Positions 32,208-41,413 of a stretch of 64,000 bases of DNA are shown here, one piece after another. Each line of letters begins with the position of its first letter. Positions within the stretch are counted from its first letter, which is position 1. This DNA is from Amnibacterium endophyticum. GTDB lineage: Bacteria; Actinomycetota; Actinomycetes; Actinomycetales; Microbacteriaceae. A program made the translations under genes and the position numbers. Location of the stretch: positions 62,001 to 126,000 of the forward strand of contig NZ_JBHUEA010000002.1 in assembly GCF_042680685.1 (NCBI RefSeq), written 5' to 3'. The notes beneath the pieces were generated by a model that worked only from the letters and a program-made list of their open reading frames with translations, was not told the DNA's origin and made no database searches.

Positions 32208-33494
32208 TCAGGCGGCGATGACCTGGGGCTTGTAGCCGGCCTGCTCCAGCGCCTCGATCACGAGCGACTGGTGGGCGCGCCCGCGGGTCTCCATGGCGAT
32301 GTCGATCTGCACCTCGCCGATCTGCGTGCCCATGCCGTGCCGGGTGTGCAGCACCTCGACGACGTTCGCGCCGGCCTCCGCGATCATCGCGGAGACGACC
32401 GCGAGCTGGCCTGGCCGGTCGGGCAGGGGGATCCGCAGGGTCATGTAGCGGTCGGAGGCGACGAGCCCGCGGCTGATGACGCGCTCCATCATCAGCGGGT
32501 CGATGTTGCCGCCCGACAGCACGACCACCGTGCTGCCCGGGTCCGGCACGCGGCCCGACAGCAGCGCGGCGACGCCGACCGCACCGGCGGGCTCGACGAC
32601 GAGCTTGCCGCGCTCGAGCAGCACGAGCAGCGCGGTGGCGGTCTCGTCGTCGGTGACGGTGACGACCTCGTCGACGAGGTCGCGCACGACCTCGAAGGTG
32701 AGGCGGCCGGGGGTGCCGACAGCGATGCCGTCCGCGATCGTCGGGGCGGTCGGCACGGTGCGCACCTCGCCCGCCTCCAGCGACACCGGGAAGGGCGCCG
32801 CGTTCTCCGCCTGCACCCCGATGATCCGCACGTCGTGCCCCGCGGCCGCCTTGATCGCCGCCGCGACGCCCGCGATCAGCCCGCCGCCGCCGACCGGCAC
32901 CACGACGGTGCGGACGTCGGGCACGTCCTCCAGGATCTCGAGGCCGACGGTGCCCTGCCCCGCCATCACGTCGGGGTGGTCGAACGGCGGGATGAGCACC
33001 GCTCCGGTGTCCTCCGCGAACGCCGCGGCGGCCGCGAGCGACTCGTCGACGACGTGGCCGACCAGCTCGACCCGGGCGCCGTAGTCGCGGGTCGCCTCGA
33101 GCTTCGGCAGCGCGACGCCGATCGGCATGAAGATCGTGGCCGGGATCCCGAGCAGGCGGGCCGCGGCCGCGACGCCCTGGGCGTGGTTGCCGGCGGAGGC
33201 GGCGACGACGCCGCGCGCACGCTCCTCGTCCGTCAGCCGGGACAGCCGGTAGGAGGCGCCCCGGATCTTGTACGAGCCGGTGCGCTGCAGGTTCTCGCAC
33301 TTCAGGTGGACCGGGGCGCCGACGACGCCGCCGAGGTAGCGGGAGTGCTCCATCGGGGTGCGGGCCACGAGGGAAGAGAGGACGCGACGGGCGTCCTGGA
33401 TGCGCTCGAGGGACGGAGCGGCGGACCCGGCCGGGGCCTGGACGAGACGGGCGGCGGCCGCGGAGTCGGCGAGTGCCACGTCGTTCTCAGGCAA
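32208..33494 (-). CDS. ilvA: Threonine ammonia-lyase (with ACT-like domain)
   Basis: PLP enzyme of 428 aa that deaminates threonine to 2-oxobutanoate, for isoleucine synthesis or catabolism. The PLP lysine lies in RTGSYKIRGAS (about residue 76) with SAGNHAQGVA and the glycine loop VPVGGGGLIAG. The C-terminus carries a single ACT-like domain (MTLRIPLPDRPGQLAVVSAMIAEAGANVVEV), pointing to the short IlvA/TdcB-like form. The nominal start is TTG 33494, overlapping the upstream gene by 8 bp; the GTG at 33479 is an alternative. Co-transcribed with the AI-2E transporter gene. Confidence 0.93.
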   Translation of the reverse strand: MPENDVALADSAAAARLVQAPAGSAAPSLERIQDARRVLSSLVARTPMEHSRYLGGVVGAPVHLKCENLQRTGSYKIRGASYRLSRLTDEERARGVVAASAGNHAQGVAAAARLLGIPATIFMPIGVALPKLEATRDYGARVELVGHVVDESLAAAAAFAEDTGAVLIPPFDHPDVMAGQGTVGLEILEDVPDVRTVVVPVGGGGLIAGVAAAIKAAAGHDVRIIGVQAENAAPFPVSLEAGEVRTVPTAPTIADGIAVGTPGRLTFEVVRDLVDEVVTVTDDETATALLVLLERGKLVVEPAGAVGVAALLSGRVPDPGSTVVVLSGGNIDPLMMERVISRGLVASDRYMTLRIPLPDRPGQLAVVSAMIAEAGANVVEVLHTRHGMGTQIGEVQIDIAMETRGRAHQSLVIEALEQAGYKPQVIAA

Positions 33495-34686
33495 CGGTCG
33501 TCACGTCCTCCGGTCGCTCCGCACGCCGCCTCCGGCGGCGGGCCGCACGCCCGCCCTCCTCGGGCTCGGTCGGCATCGGACCCTCGGGCGGCGGCGGCTC
33601 ATCCTTCCACGCGCCGCCCGCCAGGTACTTCACGGCGGAGTTGGCGGCGGCGGTGAACGGGACGGCGAAGACCGCGCCGCCGATGCCGGCGATGATCGAG
33701 CCCGACGCGACGGCGAGGACGACCGCCACCGGGTGCAGGCGCACCGCGGAGCCCATCAGCAGGGGCTGCAGCACGTGCGACTCCAGCTGGTTCACCCCGA
33801 TGACGCCGCCGAGCATGATCAGCGCCGCGACCGGTCCCGCGTAGACGAGGGCGACCAGCACCGCGAGGCCTCCGGTGACGATCGCGCCGACGAAGGGGAT
33901 GAAGGCGGCGAGGAAGACCAGCACCGCGATCGGCACCACGAACGGCAGGCCGAGCAGCAGCGCGACGAGGCCGATCCCGATCGCGTCGATGAGGGCGACG
34001 ATGATCTGCACCCGCACGTACTCGCCGACCGAGAGCCATGCGGCCCGGCCGGCGCCGTCGACCGCGGCGCGGGCGCGCTTCGGCGCGAGCCGGACGCACC
34101 AGCGCCAGATGCCGGCGCCGTCGATCAGGAAGAACAGCGTGATGAAGAGGGAGAGCACGAGGCCGACGCCGATGTCGCCGACGGTCGAGACGCCGGAGAG
34201 CGCGCCGGTCAGGACGGTGCCGCTGTTGCGCTGGAGCCAGGTCGTCGCGCTGTCGATGGCGCTCTGCACGTCCTGCCCCGAGACCCCGAAGGGCGACGTC
34301 CGCAGGTAGTCGAGGAAGGTTCGGTACGCCTCGACGGTGCGCGTCTGGATGCCGTCGAAGCCGGATCGGATCGTGAGGACCACGAGGGTGACGAGCGCCG
34401 CCACCACGACGAGCAGCCCGAGGAACGTGACCGCGACGGCGAGCCCGCGGGGCAACCCGGCGGTGACGAGCCGCGCCTTGACGGGGTTCACGAGGCCGGT
34501 GATCAGCACCGCGACGAGCACGGGCACGACGACGACGTGCAGCAGGATCACGAGGTAGACGACCAGTCCGGCGAGGACCAGCGCGCCGACCAGCGGCCAC
34601 GACCAGGCGCCCGCGATGCGGACGGCGTCCGGGATGGCGCGCGCGACGACGTCGCGCTCCTCCTCGTGCTCCGACCGGCGTGCCAC
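33487..34686 (-). CDS. AI-2E family transporter
   Basis: A 399-aa polytopic membrane protein of the AI-2E/TerC-like exporter family (PF01594), with about eight hydrophobic segments. Typical regions are LVVYLVILLHVVVVPVLVAVLITGLVNPV near the N-terminus, LFFLIDGAGIWRW, YVRVQIIVALIDAIGIGLVALLLGLPF, and GVNQLESHVLQPLLMG. The C-terminal tail is basic (RAARRRRRRAERPED). Members export AI-2 or act in Na+/H+ exchange; the substrate here is unknown. GTG 34686 has a -10 box 6 nt upstream. First gene of an operon with ilvA. Confidence 0.9.
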   Translation of the reverse strand: MARRSEHEEERDVVARAIPDAVRIAGAWSWPLVGALVLAGLVVYLVILLHVVVVPVLVAVLITGLVNPVKARLVTAGLPRGLAVAVTFLGLLVVVAALVTLVVLTIRSGFDGIQTRTVEAYRTFLDYLRTSPFGVSGQDVQSAIDSATTWLQRNSGTVLTGALSGVSTVGDIGVGLVLSLFITLFFLIDGAGIWRWCVRLAPKRARAAVDGAGRAAWLSVGEYVRVQIIVALIDAIGIGLVALLLGLPFVVPIAVLVFLAAFIPFVGAIVTGGLAVLVALVYAGPVAALIMLGGVIGVNQLESHVLQPLLMGSAVRLHPVAVVLAVASGSIIAGIGGAVFAVPFTAAANSAVKYLAGGAWKDEPPPPEGPMPTEPEEGGRAARRRRRRAERPEDVTTVA

Positions 34687-34692
34687 GGCGGG

Positions 34693-34698
34693 AGTCTA
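34693..34698 (-). promoter_or_regulatory. -10 box of a leaderless promoter (AI-2E transporter-ilvA)
   Basis: TAGACT on the minus strand lies 6 nt before the GTG at 34686. Confidence 0.5.
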
Positions 34699-34757
34699 GG
34701 GAGGCGCGCCCGGGGAGCGGGATCCCGCCATCGGGTGAGGGCGTCGGCGGTCGGCCC

Positions 34758-34763
34758 TAGCGT
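34758..34763 (+). promoter_or_regulatory. -10 box of a leaderless promoter (YcaQ-like gene)
   Basis: TAGCGT lies 7 nt before the GTG at 34771. Confidence 0.5.
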
Positions 34764-34770
34764 CGGGCGG

Positions 34771-35958
34771 GTGGAGACCCTGTCGGCCCGGGAGGCGCGA
34801 CGCATCGCGCTCGCCGCGCAGGGGTTCGGCCGCGCGCATCCGCCGACCGCGGGCCGGACCCGGATCGAGGCCGTGCTGCAGCGGCTGCACCTGCTGCAGA
34901 TCGACAGCGTGAACGTGTTCGAGCGCAGCCACTACCTGCCGGTGCTCGCGCGCCTCGGTCCGTACGACCGCCGTCTGCTCGACCGCATGCTGCTCGCGCC
35001 GGGGACCGGCCGCGTCGAGTACTGGGCGCACGAGGCCGCGTTCGTGCCGGCGGCGGACCTCGGGCTCCTCGCCTTCCGGATGGCGCACTTCCGGGCCCGC
35101 TACGCCGACGACCTCGCCGCGCACCGCGACCTCGCGGCCGCGCTGGTCGCCGAGATCGCGGACCGCGGCCCGCTCGCCGCGAGCGAGGTGGAGCAGCGGC
35201 CCGCGGTGCGGCAGGGGCCGTGGTGGGGCTGGTCGGACACCAAGCGGGTGCTCGAGATGCTGTTCCGGTCAGGGGATCTCGTCAGCGCGGGGCGCCGCGG
35301 CTTCGAGCGCCGGTACGGGCTGCCGGCGCAGGTGCTCGGGGGCGCGATCGAACCGGTGCCGAAGGCGGACGCGGTGCGCGAGCTGGTGCGGCGGGCCGCG
35401 GTCGCGCACGGCGTCGCAGCGCTGCCCGACCTCGCGGACTACTACCGGCTGCGCTCCGACGACACGGCGGTCGCGGCGCAGCAGCTGGAGGACGCGGGCG
35501 AGCTGGTCCCCGTGTCCGTGCCGGGCTGGACCCGAGCCGACGGGCGCCCGCTGCGGGTGTGGCGGCACGTCGACGCCGCGCCGCCGACCCGGATGCGGGC
35601 CGCGGCCGTGCTGTCGCCGTTCGACCCGGTCGTGTGGCAGCGCGACCGGATCCTCCGGATGTTCGGGTTCCACTACCGGATCTCGATCTACACGCCGGCG
35701 GCGCAGCGCGAGCACGGCTACTACGTGCTGCCGGTACTGGTCGACGACCGGCTGGTGGGGCGGGTCGACCTGAAGTCCGACCGGCAGGCGGGAGTCCTCC
35801 GGGTGCAGGCGGCCTGGCTCGAGGAGGGCGAGGACCCGGGCGTCGCCGCACGCCTGGCACCCGTGCTGCGCGAGGCGGCCGCATGGCAGGGCCTCGACGC
35901 GATCGACGTGGTCCCCCGCGGCGACCTGGCCCCCGCACTCGCGACCGAGCTCCGCTGA
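34771..35958 (+). CDS. Winged-helix DNA glycosylase, YcaQ/AlkX family
   Basis: A 395-aa protein of the HTH_42 (PF06224) family, whose members YcaQ/AlkX and AlkZ unhook DNA interstrand crosslinks. The catalytic QxD motif is LLQIDSVNV (Gln-Ile-Asp), followed by ERSHYLPVLARLGPYDR. Also visible are EYWAHEAAFVP, GPWWGWSDTKRVLEMLFRSGDL and the C-terminal LSPFDPVVWQRDR...YVLPVLVDDRLVGRVDLKSDR. QxD rather than QxQ points to the YcaQ branch. GTG 34771 is supported by the -10 spacing. It is followed by a repeat-rich 600-bp stretch. Confidence 0.9.
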   Translation: METLSAREARRIALAAQGFGRAHPPTAGRTRIEAVLQRLHLLQIDSVNVFERSHYLPVLARLGPYDRRLLDRMLLAPGTGRVEYWAHEAAFVPAADLGLLAFRMAHFRARYADDLAAHRDLAAALVAEIADRGPLAASEVEQRPAVRQGPWWGWSDTKRVLEMLFRSGDLVSAGRRGFERRYGLPAQVLGGAIEPVPKADAVRELVRRAAVAHGVAALPDLADYYRLRSDDTAVAAQQLEDAGELVPVSVPGWTRADGRPLRVWRHVDAAPPTRMRAAAVLSPFDPVVWQRDRILRMFGFHYRISIYTPAAQREHGYYVLPVLVDDRLVGRVDLKSDRQAGVLRVQAAWLEEGEDPGVAARLAPVLREAAAWQGLDAIDVVPRGDLAPALATELR

Positions 35959-35976
35959 CCCGCGCGCCCTCCGCGC

Positions 35977-36557
35977 CCCTCCGCCGGTCGAGGTGCGACG
36001 AAGGAGCCTCGAGACCAGCCCCGCGAGCGCGGGCGATCTCGAGGCTCGCTGCGCTCGCACCTCGATCAACGGCGAGCGAGCGCGGCCTCGCGCCCCGGGC
36101 AGCGGCGCGCGCAGTTCCGGGCGAGTCCGGCGGATCCGGGCGCGATCGGACGTCCGAACCCGCCCCGATCCGCCGATCACGCCCGGAACTCCGGCACCAC
36201 AGCCCGCGCCCCTCCGCCGGTCGAGGTGCGACGAAGGAGCCTCGAGACCAGCCCCGCGAGCGCGAGCGATCTCGAGGCTCCTGCGCTCGCGCCCCGGGCA
36301 GCGGCGAGCAGGCGCATGTCCGGGCGACTTCGGCGGATACGGGCGCGATCGGACGTCCAAACCCGCCCCGATCCGCCGATCACGCCCCGATTCGCCCGCG
36401 GCCCGCACCCCTCCGCCGGTCGAGGTGCGACGCAGGAGCCTCGAGACCAGCCCCGCGAGCGCGAGCGATCTCGAAGCTCGCTGCGCTCGCACCTCGATCA
36501 CCGTGCGGGCCGCGCTCGCACCTCGATCGGCGGCGCGGGTGCTGCGCTCGTGCCTCG
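35977..36557. repeat. Repeat block: three long imperfect units
   Basis: Three units begin with CCGCCGGTCGAGGTGCGACG at 35981, 36214 and 36413 (spacings 233 and 199 bp). Each carries the type A palindrome (GGTCGAGG...CCTCGAGACC) and an inverted GATCTCGAGGCTCGCTGCG or similar. Units 1 and 2 then carry a second motif, CGGGCGCGATCGGACGTCC followed by GATCCGCCGATCACGCCC, also found at 45144. No gene is credible here; ORFs read through the repeats. Confidence 0.85.
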
Positions 36558-36558
36558 G

Positions 36559-37512
36559 TCAGCGGCGCGGGTGGAGGACGCTCGTCGCGGCGGCGAGGAC
36601 CTCGTCGACCGTGACCGCGAGCAGCGCCGGGTCCGGCGAGGACGCGAAGGCGTCGCCGAGGCGCACCGCTTCGTGGGTCAGCGCGGCGTGCGGGCCGGGA
36701 GGCGGCCCCCAGCGCTCCGGCCCGACGGGTCCGAAGAGCACGACGGAGGGGGTGCCGTACGCCGACGCGAGGTGCGCGGCGCCCGTGTCCGCGCTGACGA
36801 CGAGGGCCGCGTCGGCGATCAGCGCGACGAAGACGTCGAGGTCGGTCCGCCCCGCCAGCACGCGGTCCTCCGGCAGCCCCGCGAGCGCGGCGACCGCGAG
36901 CGCCCGCGGCCGCTCCCCCGCCGACCCGCTCAGCACGACCCGGCCGACTCGCCCGTCGAGCTCGCGGGCCACGGCGGCGAAGCGCTCCGCCGGCCACTCG
37001 CGGGACGGGTAGGCGGCGCCCACGTGCACGACGACGGCGGCGGGCGCGGGCGACGGCACCGGCGGCCGGTCGATCCGCACGTCCGCGGGGTCGCCGGGCA
37101 TCCCGGCCGACTCGACCAGCCGCACCCAGCGCACCCGCTCGTGCGTCGCCTCCCGCCACGGCGGCCCCGGCTCCCCCGCTCGGATCGCGTGCCGCACCGT
37201 CCGCCGGGCGCCGAGCGCGTCGATGACGCCGGCCGACTCCGGACCGCCGCCGTGCAGGTTCACGGCGACGTCCACCTCGCCCGGCGCGAAGGGCAGCGGG
37301 TCGCCGAGCGCCGCGACCGGGAGCAGCTCGTCGACCGCCGGGACCAGCCGCGCGACGGGGGCGAGCCACCCGCTCGTGGCGAGCACGATCCGGTGCTGCG
37401 GCAGCGCGCGCCGCATCGCCGCGAGCGCGGGGACGGCCACCAGCAGGTCGCCCAGCTGCAGGGCACGGAAGGCCACCGCCACGGGCCGCACGTCCTGCTC
37501 CACGGGAGGCAT
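36559..37512 (-). CDS. GT9 heptosyltransferase-like glycosyltransferase
   Basis: A 317-aa GT-B protein of CAZy GT9 (heptosyltransferase family), with the pattern FRALQLGDLLVAVPALAAMRRALP at the N-terminus and the nucleotide-sugar-binding VSADTGAAHLASAYGTPSVVLFGP near residue 245. Such enzymes transfer heptose from ADP-heptose to a core glycan. It is divergent from the gmhB operon, with only 73 bp between starts, so it belongs to the same heptose locus. The acceptor in a Gram-positive envelope is unknown. ATG 37512 is the natural start. Confidence 0.88.
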   Translation of the reverse strand: MPPVEQDVRPVAVAFRALQLGDLLVAVPALAAMRRALPQHRIVLATSGWLAPVARLVPAVDELLPVAALGDPLPFAPGEVDVAVNLHGGGPESAGVIDALGARRTVRHAIRAGEPGPPWREATHERVRWVRLVESAGMPGDPADVRIDRPPVPSPAPAAVVVHVGAAYPSREWPAERFAAVARELDGRVGRVVLSGSAGERPRALAVAALAGLPEDRVLAGRTDLDVFVALIADAALVVSADTGAAHLASAYGTPSVVLFGPVGPERWGPPPGPHAALTHEAVRLGDAFASSPDPALLAVTVDEVLAAATSVLHPRR

Positions 37513-37513
37513 C

Positions 37514-37585
37514 GTGCCAAGCCCTCTTCCTGAAGAGCAGGCGGACTCACAGGTTCGGTGGCGAGGAGCCCACTATCCATGTCCG
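37514..37585. promoter_or_regulatory. Divergent control region of the heptose cluster
   Basis: Between two divergent starts lie CAAGCCC (37519), the palindrome CTCTTCCTGAAGAG, CTCACAGGT (37546-37554) and TATCCA (37574-37579), the last 6 nt before the gmhB GTG and so a possible leaderless -10. CAAGCCC and CTCACAGGT recur in the second divergent region near 46435-46459. Confidence 0.45.
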
Positions 37586-38125
37586 GTGGTCCGGCATGCG
37601 CGCACGCCCGCCGCGGTGCTGTTCGACCGCGACGCGACGCTGATCGTCGACGTGCCCTACAACGGCGACCCGGATCTCGTGACCCTCATGCCGACGGCCT
37701 CCGAGGCGGTCGCGGCCGTGCGGGAGGCGGGCCTGCCGACCGGCATCGTCTCGAACCAGTCGGGCATCGCCCGCGGCCTCATCACCGCGGCGCAGGCGGA
37801 GGCCGTGAACGCGCGGACCAGCGAGCTGCTCGGCGGCTTCGACGCGGTCCGCTACTGCCCGCACGGACCGGACGACGGCTGCGCCTGCCGGAAGCCGCGC
37901 CCGGGGATGGTGCTCGACGCCGCGGCGGCGCTCGGCGTCGACCCGGCCGACGTCGTGGTGATCGGGGACATCGGCGCGGACGTCGCCGCCGCCCACGCCG
38001 CGGGCGCCCGGGGCGTGCTCGTCCCGACCCCGGTGACCAGGCACGAGGAGGTCGAGGCCGCCGGGGCCGTGGCGACGGACCTGCTCGCCGCCGTGCGGCT
38101 GGCCCTCGCAGGCGGCGCGGCGTGA
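37586..38125 (+). CDS. gmhB: D-glycero-D-manno-heptose 1,7-bisphosphate phosphatase
   Basis: HAD phosphatase (179 aa) removing the C7 phosphate of heptose-1,7-bisphosphate. Motif I is AVLFDRDATLI, motif II SNQSGIARG, and the zinc-binding loop CPHGPDDGCACRKPRPGM holds the Cys/His ligands typical of GmhB. VVIGDIGADVAAAHAAGARGVLVPT completes the HAD core. GTG 37586 is the only start in frame that leaves the core intact. It heads the rightward operon and overlaps the next gene by 4 bp. Histidinol-phosphatase, a relative, is less likely given the neighbours gmhA and hldE. Confidence 0.9.
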   Translation: MVRHARTPAAVLFDRDATLIVDVPYNGDPDLVTLMPTASEAVAAVREAGLPTGIVSNQSGIARGLITAAQAEAVNARTSELLGGFDAVRYCPHGPDDGCACRKPRPGMVLDAAAALGVDPADVVVIGDIGADVAAAHAAGARGVLVPTPVTRHEEVEAAGAVATDLLAAVRLALAGGAA

Positions 38126-39141
38126 CGCGCGTGCTCGTCGCCCGGCTGGACAGCATGGGCGACGTGCTCGTCTGCGGTCCCGCGGTGCGCGCGGTCGCGG
38201 CCTCCGGCGACGAGGTCGTGCTGCTCGCCGGCCCGCAGGGCGCCGCCGCCGCACGCCTGCTGCCCGGCGTCGCGGAGGTCCGCGTGCTCGCCGCCCCGTG
38301 GCAGACGAGCACGGACCGAGCGGTCGACGCGGCGCTGGTCGAGGAGGTCGCCGCGATCGTCGCCGAGACCGGCGTGACCCGCGCCGTGCTGCTGACGAGC
38401 TTCCACCAGTCGCCGCTGCCGACCGCGATGCTGCTGCGGCTCGCGGGCCTCACCGACATCACGGGCGCCTCGGTCGACGCGGCCGGCGGCCTGCTCTCCA
38501 CCCGGCTGATCCCCGGCGAGGACCTGACGGAGGACCAGCCGGAGCCGCTGCGCGCCCTCGCGATCGCCGCGGCCGCCGGCTACGCCGTGGAAGAGGGGGA
38601 CGACCGGCTCGCGGTCGACCTGCCCGCCGACCGCTCCCCCGCCGCGCCGGCCGGCCCCTACGTCGTGGTGCACCCGGGCGCCGCGGTGCCCGCCCGCGCC
38701 TACCCGGCCGACCTGCACCGCGCCGTCGTCGCCGAGCTGACGGCCCGCGGGCACGCGGTCGTCGTCACGGGCGCCCCCGCGGAGGCCGCGCTGACCGCGT
38801 CCGTCGCCGGGGACGCGGGCACCGACCTCGGCGGTGCGCTGGGACTCGCGGACCTCGGGCGGCTGCTGCGCGACGCCGCGGTGGTCGTCACCGGGAACAC
38901 CGGGCCGGCGCACCTCGCCGCCGCGGTCGGCACCCCGATCGTCAGCCTGTTCGCCCCCGTGGTCCCGTCGATCCGCTGGGCGCCCTGGGGCGTGCCGGTC
39001 GCGCTGCTCGGTGACCAGCAGGCCGCCTGCCGCGGCACGCGCGCCCGCGTCTGCCCGGTCCCGGGGCACCCCTGCCTCGCCTCCGTGCCGCCGGCCGAGG
39101 TCGCGGACGCCGCCGAGCGCCTGATGGGAGCCGCCGCATGA
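38122..39141 (+). CDS. GT9 heptosyltransferase-like glycosyltransferase
   Basis: A 339-aa GT9 protein starting VLVARLDSMGDVLVCGPAVRAV. VVVHPGAAVPARAYP and VVTGNTGPAHLAAAVGTPIVSLFAPVVPS are the family's donor-binding parts, and a C-terminal Cys-containing loop (CRGTRARVCPVPGHPC) is common in the family. GTG 38122 overlaps the gmhB stop. It likely adds heptose from ADP-heptose; the acceptor is unknown. Confidence 0.9.
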   Translation: MTRVLVARLDSMGDVLVCGPAVRAVAASGDEVVLLAGPQGAAAARLLPGVAEVRVLAAPWQTSTDRAVDAALVEEVAAIVAETGVTRAVLLTSFHQSPLPTAMLLRLAGLTDITGASVDAAGGLLSTRLIPGEDLTEDQPEPLRALAIAAAAGYAVEEGDDRLAVDLPADRSPAAPAGPYVVVHPGAAVPARAYPADLHRAVVAELTARGHAVVVTGAPAEAALTASVAGDAGTDLGGALGLADLGRLLRDAAVVVTGNTGPAHLAAAVGTPIVSLFAPVVPSIRWAPWGVPVALLGDQQAACRGTRARVCPVPGHPCLASVPPAEVADAAERLMGAAA

Positions 39142-40163
39142 AGATCCTGCTCTGGCACGTGCACGGCGGATGGACGGACGCCTTCGTCCGCGGCGACCAC
39201 GACTACGTGCTGCCGACGACGATCGCCCGCGACGGCTGGGGTCTCGGCCGCGGCGGCCGCGACTGGCCTGCCTCGGCGCGCGAGGTCGCCCCGGAGGACG
39301 TCGCGGCGGAGGACGTCGACGTCGTCGTGCTGCAGCGGCCCGAGGAGCTCGCGGAGGCCGAGCGGCTGACCGGCCGCCGCATCGGGCGGGACCTGCCCGC
39401 GGTCTTCCTGGAGCACAACACCCCGAAGGGCGACGTGCCGACGTCGGTGCACCCGATGGCGGACCGCGACGACCTGCCCGTCGTCCACGTGACCCACGTG
39501 AACGCCCTGCTCTGGGACACGGGCCGCACGGCCACCACGGTGATCGAGCACGGGATCGTCGACCCCGGCCACCGCTACACGGGCGGGCTGCCGCGCTTCG
39601 CGACGGCGATCAACGAGCCGGTGCGGCGCTGGCGCGTCACCGGCACGGACCTGCTGCCGCGGTTCGCGGAGGTCGCTCCGGTCGACGTCTACGGGATGGG
39701 CACCGACCTGCTCGGCGGCCGCCTGCCGGACGCCGACGTGCACGGCCGCGGGGACGTGCAGACCGCGCCGATGCACGCCGCGCTCGCCGAGCGCCGTGCG
39801 TACCTGCACCCGATGCGCTGGACGAGCCTCGGGCTCGCGCTGCTCGAGGCGATGCACCTCGGCATGCCGGTGCTCGCGCTCGCGATGACCGAGGCGCCGC
39901 GCGCCGTGCCGCCGGAGGCGGGCGCCCTCTCCGCCGACGTCGACGAGCTGGTGGCAGCCGCCCGCACCCTCCTCGACGACCCCGACGAGGCCGCGAGACG
40001 GGGCCGGATCGCGCGGGAGGCCGCGCTCGCCCGCTACGGCCTCGCGCGCTTCCTGGCCGACTGGGACGCGCTGCTCGGCTCCCTAGCACGGCGCCCCCGT
40101 TCCTCGGGAACGGCTGGACGGGGGATTGCGGACACGCCAGCGGTTGTGAAAGAAGTCCCCTGA
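39138..40163 (+). CDS. Glycosyltransferase, GT-B type (group 1-like)
   Basis: A 341-aa protein beginning MKILLWHVHGGWTDAFVRGDHDY. The middle has FLEHNTPKGDVPTSVHP and VVHVTHVNALLWDTGRT; the C-terminal half resembles group 1 transferases (MRWTSLGLALLEAMHLGMPVLALAMTEAPRA with the Glu of the E-x7-E region). The sugar donor is unknown. ATG 39138 overlaps the previous stop (ATGA), and its own stop touches the next start. Part of the heptose operon. Confidence 0.82.
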   Translation: MKILLWHVHGGWTDAFVRGDHDYVLPTTIARDGWGLGRGGRDWPASAREVAPEDVAAEDVDVVVLQRPEELAEAERLTGRRIGRDLPAVFLEHNTPKGDVPTSVHPMADRDDLPVVHVTHVNALLWDTGRTATTVIEHGIVDPGHRYTGGLPRFATAINEPVRRWRVTGTDLLPRFAEVAPVDVYGMGTDLLGGRLPDADVHGRGDVQTAPMHAALAERRAYLHPMRWTSLGLALLEAMHLGMPVLALAMTEAPRAVPPEAGALSADVDELVAAARTLLDDPDEAARRGRIAREAALARYGLARFLADWDALLGSLARRPRSSGTAGRGIADTPAVVKEVP

Positions 40164-41413
40164 TGAGAGTCGCACTCGTATCCGAGCACGCCAGCCCGCT
40201 GGCGAACCCCGGCGGCGTCGACGCCGGCGGTCAGAACGTCCACGTCGCCGCGCTGGCGGCCGCGCTCGGCGCCGCCGGGCACGAGGTCGTCGTCTACACG
40301 CGGCGGGACGACCCGGACCTCCAGGGCCGGATCCCGATGGCGCCCGGCGTCACCGTCGTCCCGGTCACCGCGGGCCCAGCGGGCCACGTGCCGAAGGACG
40401 CGCTGCTGCCGCACATGGGCGCCTTCGCCGACGCGCTCGCCGCGGACTGGGCGACCTGGCGGCCCGACGTCGTGCACGGCCACTTCTGGATGTCGGGGCT
40501 CGCGGCGCTCGACGCGGTCACCCGGGTCGACCTCGCGGCCGGCGGCCACGTGCCGGTCACGCAGACGTTCCACGCCCTCGGCGTCGTGAAGCGGCGCCAG
40601 CAGGGCGCGCAGGACTCCTCGCCGCTCGAGCGCGCCGTGCTCGAGCCGGACGTCGCCCGCCGCGTCGACACGGTCGTCGCGACCTGCTCCGACGAGGCGT
40701 TCGAGCTGAAGCAGATGGGCGTCCCGTCCTCCCGCATCGCGGTCGTGCCGTGCGGCGTCGACGTCGCGCACTTCACGCCGGACGGGCCGGTCGCGCCCCG
40801 CACCGGGCGCCTCCGCCTGCTGACGGTGAGCCGCCTCGTGCCGCGCAAGGGCGTCGGCAACGCCATCGAGGCGCTCGCCCGCCTGGTCGAGGTCGGCGTC
40901 GACGCCGAGCTGGTCGTGATCGGCGGCGCGGGCGACGCGAACCACCTCGAGGCGGAGCCGGAGACCGAGCGCCTGCGCCGCGTGATCGCGGAGACCGGGC
41001 TCGAGGACCGCGTGGTGCTCGCCGGGCGGATCGGCCGCGACGAGCTGCCCGCCTGGTACCGCAGCGCCGACGTCGTCGTGTGCGCGCCCTGGTACGAGCC
41101 GTTCGGGATCGTGCCGCTCGAGGCGATGGCGTGCGGCCGGCCGGTCGTCGCGACGCACGTGGGCGGCCTGATCGACACGGTCGTGGAGGACGTCACGGGC
41201 GTCCACGTGCCGCCTCGGGACCCGGAGGCGCTCGCCGACGCGCTCCAGTCCCTGCTGGCCGACCCGGCGCGGCTCGAGCGCTACGGCGCGGCCGGCCGCA
41301 AGCGGGCGCTGGCGCGATACTCGTGGCGGCGGGTCGCGGCCGACACGGCGAAGGTGTACGCGCGGCTGGCGGCGGCGACACGACGCTCGGCCGCGCTGAC
41401 GGGAGACGCATGA
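40163..41413 (+). CDS. GT4 family glycosyltransferase
   Basis: A 416-aa retaining GT-B enzyme resembling the MshA/sucrose-phosphate synthase branch of GT4. The N-terminal domain has SEHASPLANPGGVDAGGQNVHVAALA and VVHGHFWMSGLAAL. The C-terminal domain has LLTVSRLVPRKGV, VVLAGRIGRDELPAWYRSADVVV, and the donor-binding EPFGIVPLEAMACGRPVVAT. The context (heptose cluster, not mycothiol genes) argues for a role in glycan assembly. Start ATG 40163 overlaps the previous stop by one base. Confidence 0.9.
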   Translation: MRVALVSEHASPLANPGGVDAGGQNVHVAALAAALGAAGHEVVVYTRRDDPDLQGRIPMAPGVTVVPVTAGPAGHVPKDALLPHMGAFADALAADWATWRPDVVHGHFWMSGLAALDAVTRVDLAAGGHVPVTQTFHALGVVKRRQQGAQDSSPLERAVLEPDVARRVDTVVATCSDEAFELKQMGVPSSRIAVVPCGVDVAHFTPDGPVAPRTGRLRLLTVSRLVPRKGVGNAIEALARLVEVGVDAELVVIGGAGDANHLEAEPETERLRRVIAETGLEDRVVLAGRIGRDELPAWYRSADVVVCAPWYEPFGIVPLEAMACGRPVVATHVGGLIDTVVEDVTGVHVPPRDPEALADALQSLLADPARLERYGAAGRKRALARYSWRRVAADTAKVYARLAAATRRSAALTGDA

